DNA of 64,000 nucleotides from UBA1189 sp045612065 (GCA_045612065.1 JAZKYH010000076.1:1-64000), one strand, 5' to 3'. Shown: positions 51,716-61,486, counted from the first letter of the stretch. The notes: generated from the letters alone by a model not told the origin. A program made the numbers and translations.

Positions 51716-52450
51716 TTATTTCTCTGCTATGTAAAGGGTGCATATGCCCATCGTCAGTCGGCGGAAAGTAGCTTGAGAGAAACCATTCTTCAACAGAATC
51801 TCACGCATGACTTCGCCTTGCGGAAAGGCTTTCATCGTTTCGGGTAGATAAGTGTAGGCACTATTGTCGCCCGAAATGAGACGCCCCACAACTGGCATCA
51901 CCACCTTGGAATAGACACTGAATAAAGCTCTCCAGAAGCGAATGTGCGGATAAGAGAGCTCGAGCAACACCAGGTGCCCTCCCCTATTCAATACGCGGTG
52001 TATCTCGCAGAGACAAGCATCGAGGTTCTCAAAGTTGCGCACTCCGAAAGTCACAGTCACCGCATCGAAGCTATCATCGGGAAATGAGAGATGACTACAA
52101 TCCTCTTTTTGAAAACGCACAACATCGTGCAGGCCTTCGCGTACTGCCTTTTCACGTCCTACGCGCATCATTCCTTCAGAGATGTCGACTGCCATCACAC
52201 GACGCAGCCTCAACTTGCGAACTGTAGCCAAAGCAAAGTCGCCAGTTCCTGTAGCCACATCAAGTACAGACTGGGGATTGTAAACTGCTAATGCCCGTAT
52301 AGCCTTGCGACGCCACACACTGTCGAAGCCAAACGACAACGTATGATTGAGCGCATCGTAGGTGGGAGCAATGTTGTCGAACAACTGCTCCACCTGTTCG
52401 CGCTTATGAGCATTACCTTCGTAAGGCTTTATCTTCTCCTGGGCATACAT
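51716..52450 (-). CDS. menG: Demethylmenaquinone methyltransferase (UbiE/MenG)
   Basis: SAM-dependent methyltransferase for the last step of menaquinone synthesis, 244 residues. N-terminal FDNIAPTYDALNHTLSFGFD and the SAM motif LDVATGTGDFA are typical of UbiE. VTVTFGVRNFENLD and the C-terminal LSYPHIRFWRALFSVYSKVVMP block follow. The gene starts 30 bases after the glsB stop and precedes menA, so the two menaquinone genes share a transcript with the lipid genes. Confidence 0.94.
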   Translation of the reverse strand: MYAQEKIKPYEGNAHKREQVEQLFDNIAPTYDALNHTLSFGFDSVWRRKAIRALAVYNPQSVLDVATGTGDFALATVRKLRLRRVMAVDISEGMMRVGREKAVREGLHDVVRFQKEDCSHLSFPDDSFDAVTVTFGVRNFENLDACLCEIHRVLNRGGHLVLLELSYPHIRFWRALFSVYSKVVMPVVGRLISGDNSAYTYLPETMKAFPQGEVMREILLKNGFSQATFRRLTMGICTLYIAEK

Positions 52451-52480
52451 TGTAAACGGGTTGGCATTTCCGTGACAGGC

Positions 52481-53434
52481 TTATCTTCTCGGATACTCCT
52501 TACACTTCTCGTACGACTCCATGTAGCGTTTGAACTTGTCGGGGTAGATATCCCGTGCAGTAATCATCATGGCTGTGTCGTAACAGTCGCCAAAGTCGGG
52601 GTCAAAAGTAGTACCGAAAGTCTTCATCGTAGGCGACAAGCCAATGTACAAGTGGATGAAGGGAGGTATGGTATCTCCCAACGACTTCGCATAGTTGTTG
52701 AGGATGGCATAGTTCTCCTTATAGTCGGCACCAGTAAACATCTCCTTAAAGAAAGCAGCTTGTTCTGGAGTGCAGGTCTCTGGATTCTTTGAAGTGATAA
52801 GTCCCTCACGGTCACCGAAACTCATATCAAGGTAGTATACCATCGCCTTGCGACTCATCTCAGGACTTGTTTTATAGATGGTCACCTTACCCGTAAGATA
52901 CTTCACCGTAGGGTCAGTAGCTACGATTCCTCCAATACCATCCCAAAGATTATCGAGAGCAAAAAGCGCTTTACGGCCACCTGCAGCACTCTGATATTTG
53001 GGCTGTACAAAAGCACGAGCCATCTCAACGCAGTGAGGAAACTCGGTATCGATAAACTTCTGCGAAAAGTCAAACAGATGCTCGGTATTCACATAGGGCT
53101 GTCCATTTTCATGGAACGAAGCCATCTTCCAACGAGTAAAACGGTAGCCACCAATAATTTCGTCAGCTTCAGGATTCCATACCACAAGCTGAAAGCACGC
53201 CTTGTCTTCAAGATCAAAGTGGTCGAGGTCACACTCTGTACCACTACCACCACCTACAGCACGAAATGAAACCTCGCGTAAACGACCAATTTCACGCAAC
53301 ACATTGGGAGCTGTTTCATTGTTCACTACATAGATTTCATTATCTCCACGATTAGTGGTGCGGAGAAAAGTTTTCTCGTTGAGCTCGCTCTTGAGCAACT
53401 CAACATCTACAGCGGGAATGATAGGGGGAAGCAT
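52481..53434 (-). CDS. glsB: Glycine-lipid N-acyltransferase (GlsB-like)
   Basis: Predicted N-acyltransferase that makes N-acyl-3-hydroxy-acyl-glycine, the first step of the glycine lipids of Bacteroides. 317 residues, GNAT/OlsB-related fold: EIGRLREVSFRAVGGGSG, then ACFQLVVWNPEADEIIGGYRF and EMARAFVQPKY. I identify it by resemblance to the B. thetaiotaomicron GlsB protein (known to need GlsA). It follows glsA by 107 bases and precedes menG by 30. If glycine lipids are made here, the gene pair would provide the amino-lipids in the outer membrane. Assignment is by recollection, not by a search. Confidence 0.8.
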   Translation of the reverse strand: MLPPIIPAVDVELLKSELNEKTFLRTTNRGDNEIYVVNNETAPNVLREIGRLREVSFRAVGGGSGTECDLDHFDLEDKACFQLVVWNPEADEIIGGYRFTRWKMASFHENGQPYVNTEHLFDFSQKFIDTEFPHCVEMARAFVQPKYQSAAGGRKALFALDNLWDGIGGIVATDPTVKYLTGKVTIYKTSPEMSRKAMVYYLDMSFGDREGLITSKNPETCTPEQAAFFKEMFTGADYKENYAILNNYAKSLGDTIPPFIHLYIGLSPTMKTFGTTFDPDFGDCYDTAMMITARDIYPDKFKRYMESYEKCKEYPRR

Positions 53435-53541
53435 ATTCTTAATTTGTTATTTACAGATTCATTATTTACACTTCACAGGTATCACCATGAAGGAATTATT
53501 CTACAAATAGAACTTTGTAAACCGCCCAATTATAACTGATA

Positions 53542-54393
53542 TTACATATTGGGTACACAGCCATTACCCTCGGATAAGGCTTTCACACGCTCTTGCATCT
53601 CGGCAGCCCACTCACGGTCACTTTTTGACTTATCAAACGTAGTATACGGTACGGGCTCACCAAAGGTGATGACAAATTCATTACCTCGTTGCTTGAAGAG
53701 CTCGTCCACAAGGTAGAGCATACCGATATTTATCTTCAAGCCCAAGAACCTGCTCAGTTTACTAAGGAAGAAATACCATCGTGAGTTGTGACCAGAGATG
53801 TGTACAGGCACCACATCACGTTCATAGCGGCGGGCTTGGGTAACAAACATCTTCTTCCAAGGCATCTCGGTAACCTTGCCCTTGACCTTCTTGGCACAAA
53901 GTCCGGCAGGGAACACCACCACCTGCTGGTCTGATGTAAACATCTTAGCGATACGTTCTCCAAGGTCGCGGCTCTGCCTTGAAGAGAGATTATTGACTGG
54001 AGTAAAGAACTCTGCCAAAGGCTTCAAATTGGCCATGATGGGAGTTACGGGCACCTGAAACCCCTCGCCATACAAGCGGTGGAAAACCGAACCGATAATC
54101 AAAGCCTCAGGGCCTCCAAGCGGATGGTTACATACGAAAAGGTATTTTTTATTGGCGTCCAAGTTCTCTTCACCGCGAGTACGGTAAGTTATATCAAGGT
54201 AATTAAGTGCTTCATCAAAGAAGCCCACACCTTTATACTGCTCTACCGACATGATGACACCATTGATATCATCCTGATGAAGGCGACGTTTGAGAAAGTT
54301 GATGGCGAAGCGTGGCAATTTCTTGCGCAGCTTCGGCCCCAACATCTTATCAAGATCGAGAAGATAGCTTTCTCTTTCGTTGTACTTCTCCAT
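53542..54393 (-). CDS. glsA: Glycine-lipid O-acyltransferase (GlsA-like)
   Basis: Predicted O-acyltransferase, related to 1-acylglycerol-3-phosphate acyltransferases, 283 residues. The usual HxxxxD motif reads NHPLGGPEAL (Glu in place of Asp), which is the form in GlsA-like enzymes. The second block VVFPAGLCAKKVKG replaces FPEG with FPAG. It would attach a second acyl chain to the hydroxy group of the N-acyl-glycine. The start at 54393 overlaps the permease end by 44 bases; a later Met (54345) is possible but would remove conserved N-terminal residues. Followed by glsB. Confidence 0.8.
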   Translation of the reverse strand: MEKYNERESYLLDLDKMLGPKLRKKLPRFAINFLKRRLHQDDINGVIMSVEQYKGVGFFDEALNYLDITYRTRGEENLDANKKYLFVCNHPLGGPEALIIGSVFHRLYGEGFQVPVTPIMANLKPLAEFFTPVNNLSSRQSRDLGERIAKMFTSDQQVVVFPAGLCAKKVKGKVTEMPWKKMFVTQARRYERDVVPVHISGHNSRWYFFLSKLSRFLGLKINIGMLYLVDELFKQRGNEFVITFGEPVPYTTFDKSKSDREWAAEMQERVKALSEGNGCVPNM

Positions 54394-55747
54394 AGTTCTT
54401 ACGTATCATCCAATAGAATGCAAATCCGACGACAATCCACACCAGCAAAATCACACGACTCTGGAATGAGAGGTAACCCGGCATACCGGGGATGATGAGT
54501 AGTGCAAGGAAGAAGAGTGAGAACAAGCAACCAATAATGCCAATCCACACCTGCTTTGTGTCACCCACCTTACGAGCCATAATAGCAGCAGAAGCGGTAG
54601 TATAGGCAAAAACAATGGCTGCACCAACACTAGTCATATCGACAATCCACAGCAATATCTCACGGCCAAACCAGGGGGCAAACAAACTGGCAGCCATAGT
54701 GAAAAGGATGGCATTGCGCGGTGTGCCGTGCTTGGGAGACATCTGCTTGAAGAATGCAGGCAAACTGCCCTCATCAGCCATGGCGTACATAAGGCGTGAG
54801 GTTGAGATATAGAACGCGTTCATACCCGATACCACGGCACAGAACATGGCTGTACCAAGAAATACGAGACCGAAGAGACCGAATGTATTGCGCACCACAT
54901 AACCAGTCTCCCAGTTCTGTCCAAGATCGAGCAACTCTTGCCAAGGCATGAGACCCGCAGCTGTTACCGTACACATTGCAACATAGAGAAGGGCTGCAAT
55001 GAGAATTGCCAATATCATGATACGGGTTGACTTCTTGTGGTCGAAGTTATACTCCTCTGCACTTTGTGGTATGCAGTCGAAGCCGATGAATGCCCAAGGA
55101 GCCATAGCCACGATACTGAACACCCCACTCCACCAATTCACTCCTTCGGGGAACCCTGGTGCAAGGTTACTCCAATCTGCCTTACCCATTACCAAAAATG
55201 AAATCAAGCAGATACAACCCACCAGTGTAAGCGCAATAGCGGTTTGCAACCATGCAGCTTGCTTAATACCCTTGATGTTAATGAGTGCCATGATAATGAT
55301 GAAGGCTGAAGCTAATATCACCTCACCGGCATACACGTCCCAACCTGCAACTTCATACAATTTCCCAACCTGTACGATACCTGGGAACAAATAGCGGCTA
55401 ATAAGCGCCAATGCCGTAGCATTGAGTGGAATAAGGCTCCAGTAAGCCAATATCATACCCCAACCACAGACAAAAGCATTGCGCTTTCCTATAGCCTCCT
55501 TGGTGTAGATGAACTCACCTCCACTCACAGGGAACTTACGGATAAGATAACCGTAACTCAACGCAATCACGATAATCAAGAATGCTCCGATGAGCATACC
55601 CAACGCCGTACCCAGAGGGCCAGCCTTCGGAAGGAATGCATTGCCCGGAAGCACGAAGCATCCCCAACCGATAATCGCGCCCAATGCCAATGCCCATACA
55701 TCGAGGGGACGCATCGAACGCTTAAACTTACCATTAGTATTTGACAT
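54350..55747 (-). CDS. APC-superfamily amino acid permease
   Basis: Inner-membrane transporter of about 12 segments, 465 residues. Opening phrase LDVWALALGAIIGWGCFVLPG, helix 1 with the GAIIGWG motif, and GGEFIYTKEAIGKRNAFVCG are typical of APC permeases. The substrate (amino acid or amine) is not predictable. ATG 55747 was chosen because the -7 promoter element at 55797-55804 lies just upstream and excludes the longer start at 55792. It overlaps glsA by 44 bases, so the lipid and menaquinone genes are co-transcribed with it. Its job in that operon is unclear; glycine import for glycine lipids would be one hypothesis. Confidence 0.88.
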   Translation of the reverse strand: MSNTNGKFKRSMRPLDVWALALGAIIGWGCFVLPGNAFLPKAGPLGTALGMLIGAFLIIVIALSYGYLIRKFPVSGGEFIYTKEAIGKRNAFVCGWGMILAYWSLIPLNATALALISRYLFPGIVQVGKLYEVAGWDVYAGEVILASAFIIIMALINIKGIKQAAWLQTAIALTLVGCICLISFLVMGKADWSNLAPGFPEGVNWWSGVFSIVAMAPWAFIGFDCIPQSAEEYNFDHKKSTRIMILAILIAALLYVAMCTVTAAGLMPWQELLDLGQNWETGYVVRNTFGLFGLVFLGTAMFCAVVSGMNAFYISTSRLMYAMADEGSLPAFFKQMSPKHGTPRNAILFTMAASLFAPWFGREILLWIVDMTSVGAAIVFAYTTASAAIMARKVGDTKQVWIGIIGCLFSLFFLALLIIPGMPGYLSFQSRVILLVWIVVGFAFYWMIRKNYGEVQRKRKLSSRS

Positions 55748-55796
55748 AGTTTTAAGTTTTGTCGATTTGCAAGAGCAAATCAATAGTTTCACCCGC

Positions 55797-55804
55797 CAAA
55801 GGTA
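55797..55804 (-). promoter_or_regulatory. -7 element of the permease-gls-men operon
   Basis: TACCTTTG on the minus strand matches TAnnTTTG exactly, 49 bases before ATG 55747. A T-rich (TTTT) stretch lies where the -33 element is expected. Confidence 0.6.
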
Positions 55805-55884
55805 GATATTTTATTTTTATTTAAAAAATATAAAGAACATTTTATGCATAAGCCTCGTCTTTCCCAATGGAGCTACTTAATAGA

Positions 55885-55922
55885 AAATTGGAGCTTCCCG
55901 TTAACCAGGACAGCTCCAATTT
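55885..55922 (-). terminator. Terminator of the surface operon
   Basis: An 11-bp perfect stem (55885-55895 with 55912-55922), loop of 16 bases, followed on the minus strand by TTTTCT. It follows the stop of the last gene by 12 bases. Confidence 0.7.
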
Positions 55923-55934
55923 ACATTCTCTTTA

Positions 55935-56615
55935 TTATTCACAAACGTCTACCTTGGCTATAGGCACATCATCAAAGCCGTATGAATAGGTTAAAAGATA
56001 GCATTTTCCTATCTGCACGTCTGTTAAAGACTTTGGAGAATAGGAATAGGTTACACCATCAGTATTGGTGGCACTTAATGTGTAAGTAAACCCACCATCA
56101 GCAACACTGAAATAGGCCTTTTCACCTTCACGAATAATTGTCTCACGGCTACCACTCTTCAGAGCAAGTTGGTAGGATGTAAACAATTCATCGAACAAAT
56201 CAGGCAACTCTACTCCAACTGCATAATTAGTCATAGGCACTGACATCGTAAGACGTGTTTGATAATCAGCCTCCATCTGTACCAACTGGCTGGCATAGTA
56301 GCATCCCTCACCTTTACCATCATTAGCAGTATGCCATGTATTCTGATTATCGGTATATGCACGTACTGCAAACAATCCCGGTTTCATGATTATCTTACTT
56401 GGAACCTCACCTGCAGGATAGCTCAAGAATTCATTTCCCTTATCATCAAAGATCGTGATGGCCAAGTCTTCATCTATAGCACGTGTAGCGACCACAGGCA
56501 TATCAGCACGAGCTACAGAAAGTTCGAGTATGCACTCTTCCTGCCCGTGCTGCACATATTGCTGACAAGCGGAAAGAGTTATAACACCTAACAGGATATA
56601 TAATATTCGTTTCAT
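55935..56615 (-). CDS. DUF4493 lipoprotein, last gene of the surface operon
   Basis: A 226-residue lipoprotein (MKRILYILLGVITLSAC; lipobox LSAC). It consists of a DUF4493-type beta domain, related to fimbrillin folds: ILELSVARADMPVVATRAID, then MKPGLFAVRAYTDNQNTWHT and QMEADYQTRLTMSVPMTNYAVGVE. Probably an outer-membrane or surface component. Its ATG directly follows the TAA of the upstream DUF4493 gene (TAAATG), so translation is coupled. No catalytic motif. Confidence 0.75.
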   Translation of the reverse strand: MKRILYILLGVITLSACQQYVQHGQEECILELSVARADMPVVATRAIDEDLAITIFDDKGNEFLSYPAGEVPSKIIMKPGLFAVRAYTDNQNTWHTANDGKGEGCYYASQLVQMEADYQTRLTMSVPMTNYAVGVELPDLFDELFTSYQLALKSGSRETIIREGEKAYFSVADGGFTYTLSATNTDGVTYSYSPKSLTDVQIGKCYLLTYSYGFDDVPIAKVDVCE

Positions 56616-58406
56616 TTACTTGCTGTATTTTAGAGATAGAGAATAGATGCTTGTATATGATTTACTACTATTACACTTTATTGTAGTCGTTTGAGATTTT
56701 GACGTATAAGTCTTGCTACCCGAGTAGTTACTTGTATTCTCAGACAGGAGTCCACCCCTTAAGCTTTGTGAAAACACCTCATCGGAGCCAATAGTGATTG
56801 TAAATTTATTCGTGGTATAGAATCCTCCAGCACGAACCTTAACATTATAATCCATTACGACTGTCGTCTGAGAAGGAATGGCAAATCCAGTATTGGTAAT
56901 TGCGCCTGCATCCAACTTTGCATCTCCACTATTGAAGGAAACACTGCCAGAGGATTTACTCCATCCATTAGACGTACTGGGAGGAGCAAACGTTACAGGA
57001 AGTCCCGTGATGCGGAAATCTTTATATCCACTGATCGAAACGCCATCAAACGTTGCACTGGCACTTAAACGATAGAGATTATCACTTGCTGCTTGGTTCT
57101 CTATAGTAGCCACCGAATAGCTATTCTTGCCTGCAGCAACTTGCGTTGCTGAACCCGCATAGTTGTAGGCGAAAGAATAGTCATAACTACCGCACGACAA
57201 GATAGACTCACTCACATTGAGTGACACTGATGGTGAATATATCGTATAGGGAGCACATGCATTAGCCCCATCAACATCACCTTCTGAATACTTGGTATAT
57301 GAGGTATATCCCTCTACAGCGATTTTCAGTTCGGGCTTACCCACATTGAAAGAGCGATTATTTACCTCTGTTGCAGTCCCATCCTGTACAATATAATAGG
57401 TCGCCTTATAATCACCTGAAGGCAGATAAGGCCATAAAGAAGAACTACTATACGAAGAAGACTGCTCACCACTTCCTTCAACACGGCGCACCTCTTTACC
57501 CTCAGCATTGGTTACTACCGCACGCCATTGCATTCCAGGATATGCAGTAGAAAAGGTTACGTCAGTACCAACGAGACAACCTGCGCCATCATAGCAATGT
57601 TGCGCAGTAGCAATAGGAGCAGGGAGCCATGAAATAGGAATAGTTTCTTCAAGGGTAACCGTTTCTATTTCGACTTTGGCAACATTAACGTTCATAGAAC
57701 TTTCTGGATTGGGCAAAGTGAGTGTCACAATAGCATGGTCGGAAGCTTCAAAACGAGCTGGGAGGTCATCAGACTGTAATTCCAATGAAACAGCTCTATC
57801 ATCTTCTCGTAAGGTGCCGTAGAAAATCAGCACAGGACTGCTTCCAGCTGGGAAATAGATACTACGTCCAGGTTCATCATTTCCAACAGCCAGCGAGTGA
57901 TTTCCAATTTTTACCATGAATCCATATTCCTTATAGAACTTATCGAAACGAGCCTTTTCTTCTTCATCGCGACCAAAGACTACAGAAACCAAAGCATTGG
58001 ACACACGACAAGGAATGGTGACAGAGGTCGATTGATTTTCCTCGATAGTTGCTGTCACTACACCCTCGTAATAGGGGCAATCCTTACCTAAAGCAACATT
58101 CTCACCATAGTAAGCCATAACACTGTAGGAACCCACACTGAGTTCTACGTTATCCACGAACATCCCATCATAAGAGGCGTACTCGCTTCCTATGCGCTGT
58201 ATTTTTAAGTTGAACCTATCTACCAATGGCTTCCCTAACTGCGAAGGTGTTGCACGAGTCTCGGTTTCTTGAGACACGTGCCCAATATTCAACTGTAATG
58301 TACCATTTGATGGAGATAGAACCTCCTCTTGACTACATCCTCCCAATAATACAATCATCAATAGAGGCAAGAATGCGAATATCGTATATCGTCTGATATT
58401 AACCAT
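56616..58406 (-). CDS. DUF4493 lipoprotein, long form
   Basis: A 596-residue lipoprotein (MVNIRRYTIFAFLPLLMIVL, lipobox GGC). The first about 210 residues form a DUF4493-like fimbrillin-related domain (GTLQLNIGHVSQETETRA, then VELSVGSYSVMAYYGEN and TIPCRVSNALVSVVF). The rest holds several beta-sandwich repeats (residues about 260-470, with YKATYYIVQDGTATEV) and a final Ser/Thr-rich domain (about 475-596). ATG 58406 preferred over GTG 58418. It follows the PCMD gene by 18 bases and is coupled to the next DUF4493 gene. Role in adhesion is inferred from the family only. Confidence 0.75.
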   Translation of the reverse strand: MVNIRRYTIFAFLPLLMIVLLGGCSQEEVLSPSNGTLQLNIGHVSQETETRATPSQLGKPLVDRFNLKIQRIGSEYASYDGMFVDNVELSVGSYSVMAYYGENVALGKDCPYYEGVVTATIEENQSTSVTIPCRVSNALVSVVFGRDEEEKARFDKFYKEYGFMVKIGNHSLAVGNDEPGRSIYFPAGSSPVLIFYGTLREDDRAVSLELQSDDLPARFEASDHAIVTLTLPNPESSMNVNVAKVEIETVTLEETIPISWLPAPIATAQHCYDGAGCLVGTDVTFSTAYPGMQWRAVVTNAEGKEVRRVEGSGEQSSSYSSSSLWPYLPSGDYKATYYIVQDGTATEVNNRSFNVGKPELKIAVEGYTSYTKYSEGDVDGANACAPYTIYSPSVSLNVSESILSCGSYDYSFAYNYAGSATQVAAGKNSYSVATIENQAASDNLYRLSASATFDGVSISGYKDFRITGLPVTFAPPSTSNGWSKSSGSVSFNSGDAKLDAGAITNTGFAIPSQTTVVMDYNVKVRAGGFYTTNKFTITIGSDEVFSQSLRGGLLSENTSNYSGSKTYTSKSQTTTIKCNSSKSYTSIYSLSLKYSK

Positions 58407-58424
58407 TTGTCCTAACACAATAAA

Positions 58425-60176
58425 TTACTTTACTAAAGGTTCGTCACCATACTCAAGTGAGAAGTCATCCACATAAAGTGTACTACCTTCACCACCATGG
58501 AAATAATCACCATACTTACTTGCCGAGAAGACAACGAGCAAGTGAGTAGGTTTCTTATTCAAATCCCTATAAACCAAAGGTATGGATACTCTTTTCCACT
58601 TTCCTTTACTGTCTACATTTTGCTCAGCAGGCAACGATCCATACGCAATCACGCGGGGGTCGTTCTCCCAATCGGGGAAAGTGCTCATATCCGTATTATC
58701 TACAACCAAAGCCTCGGATAGAAGTGCGCAATACATACCGCATACATCCGGTTCTCCACGACCAGGAGCCTCACTAGGTGCAGAAGAGCTATATCCCTTG
58801 TTTCCAGATGTAGCAATATTTACTGGAGCATACTGCATCCAACCCTTCAATGACGTTGGACGTGACTCGAAAGGCACTCCCCAATTCAACTTGGCACCAC
58901 TGGTACCCATGAGTTGACCAAATGAACCGGTATACAAGCTGGCAGCTGCAAACTTAATTACGATATATTTTGATTCCAATTTAGCAGCCTTACTACCGCC
59001 ATGTACAGGGTTTGTGACATCAATAGTATTACTACCTCCAAACGAAGCACTACCAGGATTACTTGTATCCCAATATGAGAACCTATAGTCATTGGGGTAA
59101 GCAATATTACCATCCATCCACCAACTTTCAAATCCACCGTTGTAAAGAGGTGTCTGTTCTTCAGTAGTAAAAGTATATGTGTTGCTTATGACTTCCACAT
59201 TATCCTCTTCATAACACAAACGGTATTCATAAGTAGTATTAGGAAGTAAATCTCTCAATGTTGCTTTTACACCATTCAAGCTATCGACACTCAATTCGTA
59301 ATAATCCATTACATACGAATCGCTCTCCCAATCAGCAGATTCTGTCTTCCATTCAATGCGCAAGCTTGTTTTCTTAAAGTCTTTAGCTTCGACGGGAATG
59401 AATGCTTCGATAAAGGCAAAAGTACTCCAAGCATTGGCTGTAGACTCCACTACAGGTTTTGAATCTACGATAGAATCAACCTTGTGCACCATAACAGTCC
59501 AAGTCTCAGTAGTTCCCCATCCTGTTGTCACACTAAACTGACGTGCACTATAGAAATCATACGTATCCTTCTCAGTAGGGTCAGGACTCACACTACCATG
59601 CTCACCACCTAAAGAAAACTTGTGCACCTTCAAATTCTTCAAGCTTTGATTCGGACCAACGTATATAATCACATTACATTGATCGGTATCAATGATAGGT
59701 TCTCCCACCTGATTGTCTACAACAATATCACGCTTAACAACTTGATGCACAGCGACAGTCCAAAGATAATCTTGGTAAGTCCGCAGGACAAACTTTATTG
59801 GACGAGTAAAATCCATACGAATATTTAGTTCACCTATAGAATCCACAAAACCCTGCTGAGGAAAATTTACATTTCCACAAGAAGTTTCGTCAGGAATTAT
59901 CATAGGCATACCTGTGGGACCTACACCAGCTACTTCAACCTTGAGAATATGCAAGTTTGCAATATCTACTGTATCATTCACGTACAAAGTAACAGTACGC
60001 GAATCTTTGTCTATCACGGGAGCTCCATAGCCGCCCCCATCAACAGAACATTGTCCTTCGACCTGGAAATCCGTTATCTGTCCCAACACTATTGGATCAG
60101 AAAAATCATCCTTAATGTCGCAAGCTACAAACAATAGCGTTATAGCCATCCAAAGTATCCTACATTGTATTCTCAT
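58425..60176 (-). CDS. PCMD-domain lipoprotein (copy B)
   Basis: A 583-residue lipoprotein (MRIQCRILWMAITLLFVAC). Residues about 30-250 contain DUF5018-like beta repeats (VLGQITDFQVEGQCS; DNQVGEPIIDTDQCNVIIYV). Residues about 255-345 are a fibronectin-III-like domain (NTTYEYRLCYEEDN). The C-terminal 230 residues are a PCMD (putative carbohydrate metabolism) domain, starting NGGFESWWMDGNIAYPNDY and including SKAAKLESKYIVIKFAAAS. Start overlaps the upstream barrel stop by 4 bases (ATGA). The C-terminal domain is nearly identical to that of the gene at the window edge (copy A). Confidence 0.85.
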   Translation of the reverse strand: MRIQCRILWMAITLLFVACDIKDDFSDPIVLGQITDFQVEGQCSVDGGGYGAPVIDKDSRTVTLYVNDTVDIANLHILKVEVAGVGPTGMPMIIPDETSCGNVNFPQQGFVDSIGELNIRMDFTRPIKFVLRTYQDYLWTVAVHQVVKRDIVVDNQVGEPIIDTDQCNVIIYVGPNQSLKNLKVHKFSLGGEHGSVSPDPTEKDTYDFYSARQFSVTTGWGTTETWTVMVHKVDSIVDSKPVVESTANAWSTFAFIEAFIPVEAKDFKKTSLRIEWKTESADWESDSYVMDYYELSVDSLNGVKATLRDLLPNTTYEYRLCYEEDNVEVISNTYTFTTEEQTPLYNGGFESWWMDGNIAYPNDYRFSYWDTSNPGSASFGGSNTIDVTNPVHGGSKAAKLESKYIVIKFAAASLYTGSFGQLMGTSGAKLNWGVPFESRPTSLKGWMQYAPVNIATSGNKGYSSSAPSEAPGRGEPDVCGMYCALLSEALVVDNTDMSTFPDWENDPRVIAYGSLPAEQNVDSKGKWKRVSIPLVYRDLNKKPTHLLVVFSASKYGDYFHGGEGSTLYVDDFSLEYGDEPLVK

Positions 60177-61486
60177 AAGTAGAATGTCAACCCAAATTTA
60201 ATACTAAAAAGATCGAGTCTGAAGTCCGCACTAGAACTATTCAGACGTCCGTTGTCTTTCTTATCAATTTCTTTTATATTCTGATAGCCCCACTTGAAGT
60301 CGCAACCACCAACATTCAGCATCACCTCGGCTGCAGCAAAGTCCGTAAGAAATACCACCATGCCACCACCTAATCCAAGACCTAAAGAATGGGTATTAGC
60401 ATAAACACCTCTCAACAATTCATCACGTCCTACACTGCACTTACCCTCCGTAAAGTTATGATTGAGCTGCAACTCACCAAAGAGACCAAAGACCTTACTC
60501 TCACCGATGGGCATATACGAGCGCAAGAACAGCGAACTTTTATAGCTGTGGTACAAACTATAAAAATCAGTCAGTGCCAGAGAAAGGCCATCCCCTAAAC
60601 CTAAGCCCACCTCATCGACGTTAAGATAGCCACGCTTATATGAAAAGCGACATCCTACCGCCATATTCTTGGCAAAAGCGTAGCCGAGGTAAGGGCCAGC
60701 CGAGAAGGAGTGTCCCTCGAAACTCAGGTTTTCAAGCAAAAGATAACTTACGTTCTCGTTGTCCCACTGATTCCATCCTACCTGACCGCCAAATATCCAC
60801 TGTCCCTTCGGAATGAAAAGAGATTTGTTTGCTTCGCGATGTATCAATCCTCGTTGAACGATATAATCTTCGATTGCCTGGTCTATTTTGTTCTCTGACA
60901 AGCACGTATCGGAACTCTCCTCTAAAACTTGATTCACAACGGAAGATTGTACGAAGAGCGTATCACTCACATAATCCAAGCTGTCAGCACCTTGTTCTTT
61001 AAGGTCAGCCACTAGAGAATCGCTCAACAATTCTTCTGTTGCTATATTTTCATCAATAAGGTTTATGGTATCAATGACATCAACGGTCTCCATTTTACCC
61101 TCCACACTTGGAGTTATTGTATTGAGACTATCCGCCAGATTCAAGGATTTATCTGATATCGTAGGCACCACCTTATTTCTATTGGACATTAAGGTCTCTT
61201 CTGAGGTTTTAGTTGCCAACTTCTGGTGGTTTACATTTGATTTGGACACAGGTTCCGCTACAGCAACCTCTTTGCTACGCGAAAAGGCCGAATCAACCAT
61301 ATCGTCCGCGCAGACAGCTGCCACAACAGAATCGTCCACTATCGTAGAAGAAGAGTGGTTCGTGCTGTTGCTTTGTGAACCAAAAGGGACTCCCAACTCA
61401 ACAGGAGCTGGAGTTTCTTTCTTCATGTTACAAGCAACAAACAAGAAAGTTATGACCATCCAAAGTAACCTACACCAGATTCTCAT
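60173..61486 (-). CDS. Outer-membrane barrel with lipoprotein signal and long spacer (barrel B)
   Basis: A 437-residue protein: lipoprotein signal (MRIWCRLLWMVITFLFVAC), a Ser/Asp/Val/Thr-rich spacer of about 180 residues (no domain recognised), a short helical block NKIDQAIEDYIVQRGLIHRE, and a barrel domain of about 220 residues (SLFIPKGQWIFGGQVGWNQW ... FSIKFGLTFYL). The barrel is a paralogue of the protein encoded just upstream. The signal peptide matches that of the downstream PCMD gene at most positions, which suggests that a 5' segment was copied. Overlaps its neighbours by 4 bases on both sides. Confidence 0.75.
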   Translation of the reverse strand: MRIWCRLLWMVITFLFVACNMKKETPAPVELGVPFGSQSNSTNHSSSTIVDDSVVAAVCADDMVDSAFSRSKEVAVAEPVSKSNVNHQKLATKTSEETLMSNRNKVVPTISDKSLNLADSLNTITPSVEGKMETVDVIDTINLIDENIATEELLSDSLVADLKEQGADSLDYVSDTLFVQSSVVNQVLEESSDTCLSENKIDQAIEDYIVQRGLIHREANKSLFIPKGQWIFGGQVGWNQWDNENVSYLLLENLSFEGHSFSAGPYLGYAFAKNMAVGCRFSYKRGYLNVDEVGLGLGDGLSLALTDFYSLYHSYKSSLFLRSYMPIGESKVFGLFGELQLNHNFTEGKCSVGRDELLRGVYANTHSLGLGLGGGMVVFLTDFAAAEVMLNVGGCDFKWGYQNIKEIDKKDNGRLNSSSADFRLDLFSIKFGLTFYL

